From Aeromonas australiensis (GTDB lineage: Bacteria > Pseudomonadota > Gammaproteobacteria > Enterobacterales > Aeromonadaceae), in the NCBI RefSeq assembly GCF_000819725.1, contig NZ_CDDH01000072.1, forward strand, positions 1-60,588: DNA of 60,588 nucleotides. Reading direction: 5' to 3'. The notes under the pieces are model-generated. The model worked only from the letters and a program-made list of their open reading frames with translations. It did no database searches and was not told the DNA's origin. This document shows positions 45,405 to 54,331 of the stretch, in pieces; within the stretch, counting starts at the first letter, position 1; each line of letters begins with the position of its first letter. The translations under genes and the position numbers were made by a program.

Positions 45405-45540
45405 CTGTGGAACTAACCTGCCCCGCTCACAGCGGGGCGATCCGGGCGCCGTGGCGACAGTTCGCGTGGGCGCCTCACCGGATCAGTCAGAGCACATTGC
45501 ACTCCACAGAGCTTTCGCTCCTATCTTTAGCTTTCGCTAA
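45405..45540 (-). ncRNA. Candidate retron msr-msd RNA
   Basis: On the minus strand, five structures follow in close order: TTAGC-GAAA-GCTAA (45540-45527) and GAGC-GAAA-GCTC (45520-45509), both GNRA-capped; a long stem GATCCGG...GGCGCC / GGCGCC...CCGGATC (45484-45439); GCCCCGC-TGTGA-GCGGGGC (45438-45420); and an enclosing helix CTGTGGA/TCCACAG (45509-45503 with 45411-45405). Two small hairpins before a long one fit msr then msd. No long a1/a2 repeat was found. An alternative is a phage regulatory RNA or leftover prophage structure. Confidence 0.45.
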
Positions 45541-45825
45541 CCCGTGATGTTCTCGTTCAAACCACAACGTGGCCGTGAATGCCCGCGCACTATAACTACA
45601 GTTCCAATCGAAAAATAGACCTTTCACTAATCCTCACCAAAATTATTGATAAACATCACATTTTAAATTTGAGTTTGGTCATTAATCATCCAGAACAATC
45701 TCATCAAGATGGGCAACACTCACTAGATATGGTGTTTAAAACTGTTTAAATCTCTCCATAAAGAACTCCAGACCTCCCTTCTGCGCCATCCCTTTAGCCT
45801 AGGGTCATCATCGTACTATAAGGCT
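45541..45825. other. Gene-free spacer between the retron leader and prophage G
   Basis: AT-rich; it would hold the retron promoter. A CCACGTTGTGG hairpin lies near 45570. No coding region seen. Confidence 0.45.
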
Positions 45826-46272
45826 TCACAATCGCTCGGGGCTGAGATACCCCTCCAGCGTCTCCAACACGCTCTGTTTATCCCCTTCTGACAGCCCCAA
45901 AGCGCGGTGCTCTGGCAGGTTGATCTCGGGACGGCCGAACTGGTGGGCGGCGCCATCCCCCAACAGGGTACCGAAGTAGAGGGTCTGGGGCTCGGCCTGA
46001 TAGTCGAGGGTATCGCGCAGATCATCGTTCAGGCGCAGCACCTCATCAGCATGGTGGGGCTTGCGGGCACGGTACTTATCCGAGAGCGGGGCCCAGGGCT
46101 CCCCTTCCGGGCTCTCTTGGGCATCCCAGCGATCCCGGTGCGACAGCCGCAGCCCTTCCCCTATATCTGCCAGCGGTTCGCTCAGGTCACCGGTTTTCTG
46201 ATAGAGCTTGGCCAGCAGCTCAAAGGCATCATCCACCCCGTGGTGGCTGATGGCGATAAAGCTACCGGCCAT
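45826..46272 (-). CDS. Mu-like phage virion morphogenesis protein (gpG / tail completion)
   Basis: 148 residues, full-length for PF05069. Motifs: LYQKTGDLSEPLADIGEGLR, SHRDRWDAQESPEGEPWAPL, YRARKPHH, VLRLNDDLRDTLDYQAEPQT, and the typical ending HQFGRPEINLPEHRALGLSE. Its ATG overlaps the stop of a truncated upstream phage gene (TGATG). In Mu-like genomes gene G is followed by gene I. Here the next phage sequence on this strand is the I remnant at 43494, with the retron block between them. Confidence 0.85.
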   Translation of the reverse strand: MAGSFIAISHHGVDDAFELLAKLYQKTGDLSEPLADIGEGLRLSHRDRWDAQESPEGEPWAPLSDKYRARKPHHADEVLRLNDDLRDTLDYQAEPQTLYFGTLLGDGAAHQFGRPEINLPEHRALGLSEGDKQSVLETLEGYLSPERL

Positions 46273-46358
46273 CAGAACTCATCCTCAAAGGTGGTCATAT
46301 AGTGCAGCGCTTCTTCATCTGCATTAGCCATCGCGGCACCCAACGCTGCTTGATAAAG
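46272..46358 (-). pseudogene. 3' end of the phage gene upstream of G
   Basis: 28 codons ending at TGA 46272: LYQAALGAAMANADEEALHY then MTTFEDEF. The frame is closed by a stop just upstream. It is probably the C-terminus of the portal or head-morphogenesis gene that precedes G in Mu-like phages; which one cannot be told. The prophage junction with chromosome lies near 46360. Confidence 0.5.
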
Positions 46359-46534
46359 TCACTCATTCCAGACCACAACCACCTCCACTGCGCACTTTCG
46401 CCCAATAAACCACCACCTGCGCGGCTCGCCCTTCGTTCTGCCTGCGCTATGGTTTACCATGCAGGCAATTGTGGTGCCTGGCACCGCCCACCCTGGCGCT
46501 GGCCGCCATCATCGGATACCTCATCGCAAGCAAC

Positions 46535-47962
46535 ATGAGCAAAACAGCACAACCGGGCAATGAGCCAACATTCTATTTCCACGACTACGAGACCTTCGGC
46601 ATCAGCCCCGCCAAGGACAGGCCGTCGCAGTTTGCCGGTATTCGTACCGATGCGGATTTCAACCTCATTGGCGAGCCGCTGGTGATTTATTGCAAGCCGC
46701 CGGCTGATTATCTGCCGGATCCGGAGGCGTGCCTCATTACCGGCATCACGCCACAAAAGGCGATGAAGGATGGGCTGTGCGAGGCGGATTTCATTGCCCA
46801 GATCCACGAACAGTTCGCCACCCCGAATACTTGCGTGCTTGGCTACAACAGCATTCGTTTCGATGATGAGGTGACCCGCTACACCCTCTATCGCAACTTC
46901 TATGACCCCTATGGCTACGCGTGGCAAAACGGCAACTCCCGCTGGGACATTCTCGATATGCTGCGGGCCTGCTATGCCCTGCGCCCGGAGGGGATAGAGT
47001 GGGCCTTTGACGATGAGGGCAAGCCGAGTTTCAAACTTGAAAAACTGACGGTCACCAACGGCGTGACTCACGCCAATGCCCACGATGCCCTCTCGGACGT
47101 GCTGGCCACCATCGAGATGGCCAAGCGGGTGAAAAAGGCCCAACCCAAGCTGTTTGGTTATCTGTTTGATCTGCGTAACAAAAACAAGGTGAAGGCGCTG
47201 ATCGACGTGGTGACCATGAAACCGCTGGTGCACGTTTCCGGCATGTTCTCTCCCTGGCAGGGGTGCGTGAGCTGGGTCTCGCCGCTCGCCTGGCACCCCA
47301 CCAATCAGAATGCGGTGATCATGGTGGATCTCACCCGCGACCCCACCCCGCTTATCGAACTCACCAGCGAGGAGATCCGCGAGCGTCTCTACACCAAAAA
47401 AGAGGAGCTGGGGGATCTGGCCGGCATTCCGGTCAAACTGGTGCATATCAACAAATGCCCGGTGCTGGCGCCGGCCGCCACCCTGACGGCGGAGCGGGCC
47501 GATGAGCTGGGTGTCGACCGGGAGCAGTGTCGCAAGAGCCTGGATCTGCTGCGCGCCCACCCGGAGGTGCGGGAAAAACTGGTGGAAGTGTTCAATCAGG
47601 AGTTTGCTGGCAGCAGTGACAGCGACCCCGATACCCAGCTCTACGCCGGATTCTTTGGCCACGGCGACAAGTCCACCATGGATCTGGTGCGCGCAACCCC
47701 GGCGGACCTGCTGGGTGAGCGGGAATTTGCCTTTAGTGACCCGCGCCTGCCAGAGATGCTGTTTCGCTACCGCGCCCGCAACTGGCCCCACACCTTGAGC
47801 GAAGCGGAGCAGAAGCGCTGGCGCCTGCACTGCAGCGACTACTTCAGCCGCCGTCTGCCCGATTATGTCCCTCGTCTTGAGGCGCTGGCCGAGCAGAACC
47901 AGAGTAACGAACGGAACTTTGCGATTCTTAAGAGTCTCTATCACTATCTGGAAGCGTTATAA
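46535..47962 (+). CDS. sbcB: Exodeoxyribonuclease I
   Basis: 475 residues, identical in length to E. coli SbcB. Start ATG 46535 gives the expected N-terminus; an upstream in-frame ATG at 46469 is unlikely. DEDDh exonuclease motifs: TFYFHDYETFGISPAKDRPS, then GYNSIRFDDEVTRYTLYRNF and NAHDALSDVLATIEMAKRVK, followed by the SH3-like and helical parts (LFDLRNKNKVKALIDVVTMK). Degrades ssDNA 3' to 5' and interacts with SSB. SSB/ExoI-type functions are relevant to retron and Gabija triggers, but this is a core gene. Confidence 0.96.
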   Translation: MSKTAQPGNEPTFYFHDYETFGISPAKDRPSQFAGIRTDADFNLIGEPLVIYCKPPADYLPDPEACLITGITPQKAMKDGLCEADFIAQIHEQFATPNTCVLGYNSIRFDDEVTRYTLYRNFYDPYGYAWQNGNSRWDILDMLRACYALRPEGIEWAFDDEGKPSFKLEKLTVTNGVTHANAHDALSDVLATIEMAKRVKKAQPKLFGYLFDLRNKNKVKALIDVVTMKPLVHVSGMFSPWQGCVSWVSPLAWHPTNQNAVIMVDLTRDPTPLIELTSEEIRERLYTKKEELGDLAGIPVKLVHINKCPVLAPAATLTAERADELGVDREQCRKSLDLLRAHPEVREKLVEVFNQEFAGSSDSDPDTQLYAGFFGHGDKSTMDLVRATPADLLGEREFAFSDPRLPEMLFRYRARNWPHTLSEAEQKRWRLHCSDYFSRRLPDYVPRLEALAEQNQSNERNFAILKSLYHYLEAL

Positions 47963-48117
47963 GTTGTGAGTAGTTTCACAATAAATCCTTCCCGCCCATC
48001 CCCTTCTTCAGGTCATAATGACGAAGGGGATTTCCCCAAAAACCAATATCTTGCAACATCCTGAGCGGATGTCTCCCAAGCAAGCGATCTCTTTGGCCGA
48101 ACGGAAGCCATTTGCTG

Positions 48118-48618
48118 ATGCCTCGTTACCACGTACAACTCGGATTACTGGCCCTGCTGCCACTGGTAGCCAACGCGGCATACCGCTTCGATGTACCGGA
48201 TTACCTTGCTCGCCTGCCTGAGCAGACCTATCGCATCGTCGAGCAGAACTTCAATACCCTTTATCAGCAGACTGACTTCACCCCACAGGTCACCAACAGC
48301 TACTTTAACGGCTCCCATCTCTACAAGTTTGTCGGGGTGCCGCTGGCCATCAGCGCCCAGTCCGGCTTCCAGCTGGAGCTATTTGGTCAGGCCTATAACC
48401 ACGCTTCGCAAGCCTATATGCACCTGAGCGAGGATATGTCCCTCTATCGGGTGATGCGGGTCGATCTGATGGGGAATCCCAACGATCAGCTGGCCATCGG
48501 TGTGGGTCTGGGGGTGCCCATTACCTCGCTATTGACCCTCAAGGCAATCGCTTCCAGTAACGATATTCCGGGCTATGGTTCGGCCCAATACGCCGTCGGT
48601 TTTGAGTGGCGTTACTGA
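48118..48618 (+). CDS. Exported beta-rich hypothetical protein
   Basis: 166 residues from ATG 48118; an in-frame TTG at 48112 is the alternative start. A signal peptide (VQLGLLALLPLVANA-A) is followed by alternating hydrophobic strands (SGFQLELFGQAYNHASQAYM, LAIGVGLGVPITSLLTLK) and a terminal aromatic strand (YAVGFEWRY). This suggests a small outer-membrane beta-barrel or periplasmic beta protein. No family recognised. It ends before a shared terminator with the convergent GH36 gene. Confidence 0.65.
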   Translation: MPRYHVQLGLLALLPLVANAAYRFDVPDYLARLPEQTYRIVEQNFNTLYQQTDFTPQVTNSYFNGSHLYKFVGVPLAISAQSGFQLELFGQAYNHASQAYMHLSEDMSLYRVMRVDLMGNPNDQLAIGVGLGVPITSLLTLKAIASSNDIPGYGSAQYAVGFEWRY

Positions 48619-48659
48619 CGGCGTTACTGAAAATCGTGGCTGATAACCGCTGGTTGAAA

Positions 48660-48690
48660 CAATTCAGGCTCCGTAATGGAGCCTGAATTG
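48660..48690. terminator. Bidirectional terminator
   Basis: CAATTCAGGCTCC / GGAGCCTGAATTG with loop GTAAT between two convergent genes. Confidence 0.85.
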
Positions 48691-48708
48691 TATGTGGTGA
48701 GGCTGTGA

Positions 48709-50418
48709 TCAGGGGTAGCGGATCACCCGCCCCTCACCCCCTTGCAGGGTCACGGCCGTAGTGACCTCCCTCTCATCCCAGAAATCACGTCCCCCTTGCG
48801 GCAACAGAAACTCCTGTGGTTGCGCCTCCCAGTTGAACAGGCAGAGCAGAGTGCCGCCCTCAGGCAGGGTCACTTCACCACAGGCAAAGTCCATCGCCTC
48901 GAAACGGGCAGAAGGGGCTCGGGCCGCACAGAGCTCAAGCAGCTTGCGCAGTTGCCCAGCCTGCGCCTCATCGAGATCTTGCAGCCTGTCCCCTGCCAGC
49001 ATCATACCGCCGCTCGCCACCAGGGCGGCCAGATGGAAGCGGTAATCAGCTTTGCTTGCCTGCTGACTCGGCAGATCCCGCAAACAGATGCAGTCGGGGT
49101 CGAGGGCCCAGAGCTTGTCGTTCTGCCAGGCTCGGCAGAAGGCCTCGCGGGCGATCTGGCGATAGCGGTGGCCGTTGCGCTCCACATCATCACTCACCCG
49201 CATGCCGTGCACCAGACCAAGGCTTGGCCAGATAGGTGCGTTGCAACCGAGCAGGAAGGCACCCTCGCCTGCACCACGCAAAATGGCCGCCATGCCGCGC
49301 CGATAGGCCTCGACCCGGGTGGCAGCCGGATCGTGGAAACGCCCACTGTGGATAGCGCCCCAGAAATTGGCATCGAGCTTGAAGTAGTGGATGCCCCACT
49401 GCTCGCGCAGGGTACGGAACACCTGCTCAAGGTGCGCCTGCACCTCGGGGTGGGTGCCGTCCAGCACATACCAGGGGGTACAGCGCCAACCGCCATAGGT
49501 GACCCGCTCGGAAGGGAGCGGCAGACCGTCATCCCCCTTCACAAACCAGTCGGGGTGCTCCTGAAACACTTGCGAACCGGGTTCAGCAATAAAGGGGGCG
49601 ACCCAGAGAGCGGGCTCGCAGCCAGCCCCTTTGATCTCTGCGGCCAGCGAGGCCACCCCTTGCTCGAACTTGGCCGACGGAGTGAACCAGTCGCCCATCT
49701 TGGCCTGATAGCCGTCGTCGATCTGCACATAGCGCAGCGCCGGGAAGCGCTCGGCACGCACCTGCAGATTTTCGCGAATATCGGCAGCGCTCACCTCGGC
49801 GTAGTAGTGATACCAGGAGCACCAGCCGCTCGGGCGATCACTCACCTGGCCGATCAGCGAGCCGTGCTCAGCCTCGATCAGCCGTGCCAGCTCGGCCAGC
49901 AGATCTTCGCGCTCCGCCCCTTCAAGACAGATCAGCGCCTCGCTCTGCCAGTGCTCACCGGCCGCAAGTTTTCGCCCTTCGCAGTTCATCAGGATCTGCA
50001 GGCGACCATCGGGATAGAGGCGAAACTCCCCGCCAAAACGGTGACAGCTGGCAAAAGCGAGCAGCAGCCACCCCTTGTTGTGCTCCACCAGCAGCAGGTT
50101 GTGAATGGTGTGGTAGCCGTTGTCATCTGTGATGTGATAGACGCTGGCATCGGGGCAACGGCCGACATGTTGCGGTGATTGCCAACTGCCCATGGTCTGG
50201 GCCAGCATCTGGAATCCTTCGCCATAGATGGCGCTCTCCAGCGGCAGGCCAAGCTTGCCGTCAAACAGTACCCAGCGCTCAACCGGGGTGGCATCAGACC
50301 CGGTGTTGTCGAGCCGCACCCGGCACAGGGGGCCTTCCCACTGGCGGGTTTGCAGCAGATGGGATGGCAACGCATTATCGCTCGCCAGTTGGCGAACGCG
50401 GGACAAGAGGGATGTCAT
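48709..50418 (-). CDS. GH36-type alpha-galactosidase-like glycosidase
   Basis: 569 residues; ATG 50418 has AAGGAG 5 bases upstream (a GTG directly before it is in frame). An N-terminal beta-sandwich is followed by a TIM barrel: PSGWCSWYHYYAEVSAADIR, RYVQIDDGYQAKMGDW, PALWVAPFIAEPGSQVF. The candidate nucleophile is Asp in HYFKLDANFWGA (about residue 350) and the acid/base Asp in HGMRVSDDVERNG (about 410), the GH36 arrangement. No signal peptide, so it acts in the cytoplasm on imported alpha-galactosides. No melibiose transporter is nearby. Confidence 0.85.
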   Translation of the reverse strand: MTSLLSRVRQLASDNALPSHLLQTRQWEGPLCRVRLDNTGSDATPVERWVLFDGKLGLPLESAIYGEGFQMLAQTMGSWQSPQHVGRCPDASVYHITDDNGYHTIHNLLLVEHNKGWLLLAFASCHRFGGEFRLYPDGRLQILMNCEGRKLAAGEHWQSEALICLEGAEREDLLAELARLIEAEHGSLIGQVSDRPSGWCSWYHYYAEVSAADIRENLQVRAERFPALRYVQIDDGYQAKMGDWFTPSAKFEQGVASLAAEIKGAGCEPALWVAPFIAEPGSQVFQEHPDWFVKGDDGLPLPSERVTYGGWRCTPWYVLDGTHPEVQAHLEQVFRTLREQWGIHYFKLDANFWGAIHSGRFHDPAATRVEAYRRGMAAILRGAGEGAFLLGCNAPIWPSLGLVHGMRVSDDVERNGHRYRQIAREAFCRAWQNDKLWALDPDCICLRDLPSQQASKADYRFHLAALVASGGMMLAGDRLQDLDEAQAGQLRKLLELCAARAPSARFEAMDFACGEVTLPEGGTLLCLFNWEAQPQEFLLPQGGRDFWDEREVTTAVTLQGGEGRVIRYP

Positions 50419-50594
50419 CACTACTCCTTGTAGTTCGAAAAGGGTGCTATCAGACGATCTTCTATAGCTTGTTCAACAGCTCATTGTCATACCAGTCGGC
50501 TTCAAATGAACTGATTTCAGTTGTTATTGTTTTAATGCCGCAATCCGGCCTCTCTGATAAACTGTGATTTTTGTTCCCAGTCGATGAGGCTCAC

Positions 50595-50951
50595 GTGATC
50601 GCGCAACGCGCCTTGCTTTACCTTCGTGACTTTTTGGTCATCGTCGCCTGCCTGCTGGCAGGCAAAACCGTGGCAGCCATCCTGCCCTTCACCTTTCCCG
50701 GCAGCATCATCGGTATGCTGCTGCTGTTTGTGTTGCTCTCTTTGCAGCTGATCAAGCTGCACTGGGTCGAGCTGGGCGCAGGCTTGCTGCTGCGCCACAT
50801 GGGCGTCTTGTTCGTGCCGGTCGCGGTCGGGCTGGTGGCCTGGCTTGAGCCCCTGCGCCAATCCTTCGGTGTGATAATGCTCTGTATCGTGCTCGGGATC
50901 GTGCTGATCCTCGCCACCGTCGGTCGGCTCTACCAGAGGATGAACAAATGA
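50595..50951 (+). CDS. CidA/LrgA family membrane protein (YohJ-like)
   Basis: 118 residues using GTG 50595 with GAGG upstream; a TTG at 50571 is possible. Four transmembrane helices. Motif FTFPGSIIGMLLLFVLLSL and LLLRHMGVLFVPVAVGLVAW are typical. It overlaps the LrgB-like gene by 4 bases. The pair is holin/antiholin-like and has been linked to murein hydrolase export, cell death, or uptake of small metabolites such as pyruvate or 3HP in different bacteria. It precedes cytidine deaminase, as yohJ-yohK precede cdd in E. coli. Confidence 0.9.
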   Translation: MIAQRALLYLRDFLVIVACLLAGKTVAAILPFTFPGSIIGMLLLFVLLSLQLIKLHWVELGAGLLLRHMGVLFVPVAVGLVAWLEPLRQSFGVIMLCIVLGIVLILATVGRLYQRMNK

Positions 50952-51634
50952 TATTCTGGCTCGCCATCCCCCTGACCCTGGCGCTCTATTTCGCCACCCG
51001 CGCCCTCTATCGCCGCCTGCCCTGGCCCATTATCAACCCGGTGCTGGTGCCGACCGCAGTGATCATCGGCCTGCTGCTCTGGTTCGACCTGCCCCTTGAG
51101 CAGTACGAGCGTGGCAGCAGCCCCATTACCATGCTGCTGGAGCCCGCCGTGGTGGCGCTCGCGCTGCCGCTCTATCAGCAGGCGCGCCAGATCCAGGCCA
51201 AGCTCAAGCCCATCCTAATCTGTACCCTCGCCTCCGTCTTGATCTCGGTGTGCACAACCTTGCTGATCGGTCACTTTATGGGCACAGATCCGGCGCTGCT
51301 CGCCTCATTGGCGACCAAATCCATCACCACCCCGCTCGCCATGAGCGTCAGCCAGTCCATTGGCGGCATTCCCGCCATTGCCGCTGCTGTGGTGGTGGTA
51401 GTAGGAATTGTCGGCGCCCTGATCGGCTACCCGCTGCTCAGATTGCTGAAAGTGACCGATCCGGAAGCGCAAGGGCTCGCCATGGGCGCCTGTGCCCACG
51501 CCATCGGCACTGCGACTTCCGCCGAGAAGGGGATCACCCAGGGGGCTTTTTCCTCGCTCGCCATGGTGGTGTGCGGCATCCTCACCGCCGCCGTCGCCCC
51601 GCTGCTGTTTGCCATCTATCACTGGCTGATCTGA
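50948..51634 (+). CDS. LrgB family membrane protein (YohK-like)
   Basis: 228 residues, polytopic. Family markers: NPVLVPTAVIIGLLLWFDL, FMGTDPALLASLATKSITTP, AMSVSQSIGGIPAIAAAVVV and ACAHAIGTATSAEKG. Partner of the overlapping LrgA-like gene. The yohJ-yohK-cdd gene order, conserved with E. coli, supports assignment. Confidence 0.92.
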   Translation: MIFWLAIPLTLALYFATRALYRRLPWPIINPVLVPTAVIIGLLLWFDLPLEQYERGSSPITMLLEPAVVALALPLYQQARQIQAKLKPILICTLASVLISVCTTLLIGHFMGTDPALLASLATKSITTPLAMSVSQSIGGIPAIAAAVVVVVGIVGALIGYPLLRLLKVTDPEAQGLAMGACAHAIGTATSAEKGITQGAFSSLAMVVCGILTAAVAPLLFAIYHWLI

Positions 51635-51819
51635 TCACCAATGCACCACCCGGAGTGGCCTGCAGGTCGCTCCGGGTGCGACCTGCCGCACAATTTGCAC
51701 AAGACAAACGTTTCCATTACCATCCTTCTCCGTTTGCCCGTCAGGGCGTGAGCCTGCTCACACATTTACCCGAGCTTGCTCCCTACAATGGCCCCCCAAT
51801 TGGCCTTTGAGGACACACT

Positions 51820-52704
51820 ATGCATCCCCGTTTTGCCAAGCCATTCGATAGCCTCTCTGCCCCGCTCAAAGCAGCCGTGCAGCCCATGCTGGATAGTGCC
51901 GACTTCAACGCCCGCTTCACGCCGGAGCAAGTCGCCACCCTGAAAGCCGCCACCGGTCTCGATGATCGCGCCCTGCGCCTCGCCCTGCTGCCGCTGGCAG
52001 CCGCCTGCTCGGTGGCCCCCATCTCCAAGTTTTATGTCGGTGCCATCGCCTGTGGCCTGAGCGGCAGCTGGTACTTCGGCGCCAATATGGAGTTTGCGGG
52101 GCAAGGGTTGTTCCACTCGGTTCACGCCGAGCAGTCCGCCATCTCCAACGCCTGGCTGGGTGGCGAGACCGGGATCAGCGAAATCACCGTCAACTACACC
52201 CCCTGCGGCCACTGCCGTCAGTTTATGAACGAGTTGAGCACCGCCAAGATCCTCAAAGTCTCCCTGCCAGATGACTTGAGCACCCTGCAATCCTTCCTGC
52301 CTCACTCATTTGGCCCGGCGGATCTCGAGATCACAGATGCGCTGATGAGCCCGCAGGATCACGCCGAGCTCACGCTTCAAAGCGAAGACCCACTGTGGCA
52401 GGCCGCGCTCGCCGCCGCCCGTCAAAGCTACGCCCCCTACAGTCAGGGCTATGCCGCGGTGGCGCTGCAGTTTGCCGATGGCCGCATCTTCTCTGGCCGC
52501 TACGCCGAGAACGCCGCCTTCAACCCCAGCCTGCCGCCGATGCAGATGGCCTGCGCCCATGCGGTGCTTAATGGCGAAGATCTCGCCACCATCCGCCGCG
52601 CCGTGCTGCTGGAGAATAAAAACGGCCAGATCAGCCAGCGTGATTCCGCCCAGTCCACCCTCAAGGCGCTGGGCTCGGTCGAGCTGGAGTATCAGGCGGT
52701 CTGA
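51820..52704 (+). CDS. cdd: Cytidine deaminase
   Basis: 294 residues, the long dimeric form as in E. coli. The N-terminal catalytic domain holds the zinc motif SVHAEQSAISNAW and CGHCRQFMNELSTA (HAE...PCxxC); substrate-loop NMEFAGQ. A degenerate second domain (APYSQGYAAVALQFADGRIF, GRYAENAAFNPSLPPMQ) lacks zinc ligands. It deaminates cytidine and deoxycytidine in pyrimidine salvage. Ends at a strong terminator. Confidence 0.95.
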   Translation: MHPRFAKPFDSLSAPLKAAVQPMLDSADFNARFTPEQVATLKAATGLDDRALRLALLPLAAACSVAPISKFYVGAIACGLSGSWYFGANMEFAGQGLFHSVHAEQSAISNAWLGGETGISEITVNYTPCGHCRQFMNELSTAKILKVSLPDDLSTLQSFLPHSFGPADLEITDALMSPQDHAELTLQSEDPLWQAALAAARQSYAPYSQGYAAVALQFADGRIFSGRYAENAAFNPSLPPMQMACAHAVLNGEDLATIRRAVLLENKNGQISQRDSAQSTLKALGSVELEYQAV

Positions 52705-52727
52705 CCCGGTTTGCTTCGATAAACGAA

Positions 52728-52759
52728 AGCCCCCGCACCTTGGTGCGGGGGCTTTTTTA
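52728..52759 (+). terminator. Rho-independent terminator after cdd
   Basis: AAGCCCCCGCACC / GTGCGGGGGCTT with TTG loop and T6 run; serves cdd and, from the other side, partly tnaA. Confidence 0.88.
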
Positions 52760-52835
52760 CTTGGCCATTAACCGGGAATCGCCGGTGATCCTCAGGGTTT
52801 GGCGCTGTTGATCACCCCGTCTGACCGGTTGCTGA

Positions 52836-54221
52836 TCAAACCGGTTTCAGCCGCGCCGTGAAGTGGCGCAGCAGCGGCGGCTCGTAGGCAAAGGTGAGCC
52901 CGCGAATGTCGCTGGCCCGCGCTTTCACCGCGATCAGGCAGTCGGCCACATAGTCCATGTGATCCCGGGTGTAGACCCGGCGCGGAATGGTGAGACGCAA
53001 CAGCTCAAAGTCCGCCGCCTCCTGCTTGCCGGTGGCGGGATCACGCCCCAGCAACAGGGAGCCAATCTCCACCCCGCGCACGCCCCCTTCCAGATAGAGC
53101 TCGCAGGCGAGCGCATGGGCGGGGAACTGCTCGGCCGGAATATGGGGCAGCAGCTTCTTGGCATCGACAAAGACCGCATGGCCGCCGGTGGGGGTCTGGA
53201 TCGGAATACCCGCCTCGGCCAGCCGCTCGCCCAGATAAGCCACCTGACTGATGCGGTAGGTGAGATACTCCTCATCCATCCCCTCCCGCAGGCCGATGGC
53301 GAGCGCCGCCATGTCCCGTCCGGCAAGGCCACCGTAGGTGACAAATCCCTCCATCGCCACACAGCGCACCTGCACGGCGCGGAACAGGTCGAGATCCTCT
53401 TTAAAGCAGCAGAGCCCACCGATATTGACCAGCCCGTCTTTCTTGGCCGACATGGTGAAGATGTCCCCCAGCGCAAACATCTGGCGCACTATCTCCTTGA
53501 TGCTGCACTTGGCATAAGCCGGATCCCGCTCCTTGATAAACCAGGCGTTCTCGGCGAAACGGGCGGCGTCGATCACCACCGGAATCTGGTGACGACGGGC
53601 CAGCTCGGAGACCGCCTCCATATTGGCCATGGAGACCGGCTGGCCGCCGGCGCTGTTGCAGGTGACCGTGATGATGATGCCGGCCACGTTGTCGGCCCCC
53701 AGGGTCTCGATGGTGTCGCTCAGGCGAGGGAGATCAAAATCACCCTTCCAGGCATAAGGGGCCGTGGTGTCGAGGGCTTTCGGGGTGAGCAGGTTGATGG
53801 CCCGCGCGCCAGCCAACTCCACATGGGCCTTGGTGGTGTCGAAGTGGTAGTTTGAGATAAACACCGGCGCCTTGCCCTTGCAGCGCTTGACCAGCTCGGG
53901 GAAGAGGATCTGCTCGGCCCCGCGCCCCTGGTGGGTGGGCATCACATGCTGGTAACCAAAAATCTCGCGCACCGTGCGCTCCAGCTCGACGAAGTTGCGG
54001 CTGCCCGCATAGGCCTCATCTCCCATCATGATGCCGGCCCACTGACGGTCGGACATGGCACCGGTACCGCTGTCGGTCAGCAGGTCGATATAGACATCTT
54101 CGGCCAGCAGCAGGAAGGGGTTCCAGCCAGCGGCCTCGAGGGCGGCGCGACGCTCGGCGCCAGTGGTCTGTTTGATGGGCTCGACCATCTTGATACGAAA
54201 CGGCTCGGGTATACGACGCAT
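52836..54221 (-). CDS. tnaA: Tryptophanase
   Basis: 461 residues. PLP enzyme converting tryptophan to indole, pyruvate and ammonia. [54 protein letters not shown] and the PLP lysine in [15 protein letters not shown] are clear. The paralogue tyrosine phenol-lyase is excluded because the C-terminus reads LLRHFTARL with the tryptophanase His (Phe in TPL), and the substrate-pocket Arg of TPL is replaced (RGVEIGS). A TnaC-like leader precedes it. No tnaB permease follows; the gene is convergent with cdd. Confidence 0.93.
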   Translation of the reverse strand: MRRIPEPFRIKMVEPIKQTTGAERRAALEAAGWNPFLLLAEDVYIDLLTDSGTGAMSDRQWAGIMMGDEAYAGSRNFVELERTVREIFGYQHVMPTHQGRGAEQILFPELVKRCKGKAPVFISNYHFDTTKAHVELAGARAINLLTPKALDTTAPYAWKGDFDLPRLSDTIETLGADNVAGIIITVTCNSAGGQPVSMANMEAVSELARRHQIPVVIDAARFAENAWFIKERDPAYAKCSIKEIVRQMFALGDIFTMSAKKDGLVNIGGLCCFKEDLDLFRAVQVRCVAMEGFVTYGGLAGRDMAALAIGLREGMDEEYLTYRISQVAYLGERLAEAGIPIQTPTGGHAVFVDAKKLLPHIPAEQFPAHALACELYLEGGVRGVEIGSLLLGRDPATGKQEAADFELLRLTIPRRVYTRDHMDYVADCLIAVKARASDIRGLTFAYEPPLLRHFTARLKPV

Positions 54222-54331
54222 AAAAGACTCCTCACCGGCGCAAGGCCAGTGTGTTTGAAATTGGAATTGGCAAAGAGGCCGGGGCGCTCAGGGGCGTCCG
54301 GCTGACAAATTCAAACGGCGGCTGCCGCCAA

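Noticed and set aside
48742..50178. 478-codon plus-strand ORF opposite the GH36 gene
   Set aside because: The minus-strand frame has clear glycosidase motifs; the plus-strand frame has none.
52836..54221. Tyrosine phenol-lyase as an alternative for the tryptophanase gene
   Set aside because: The C-terminal His and loss of the TPL substrate Arg, plus a TnaC-like leader, point to tryptophanase.
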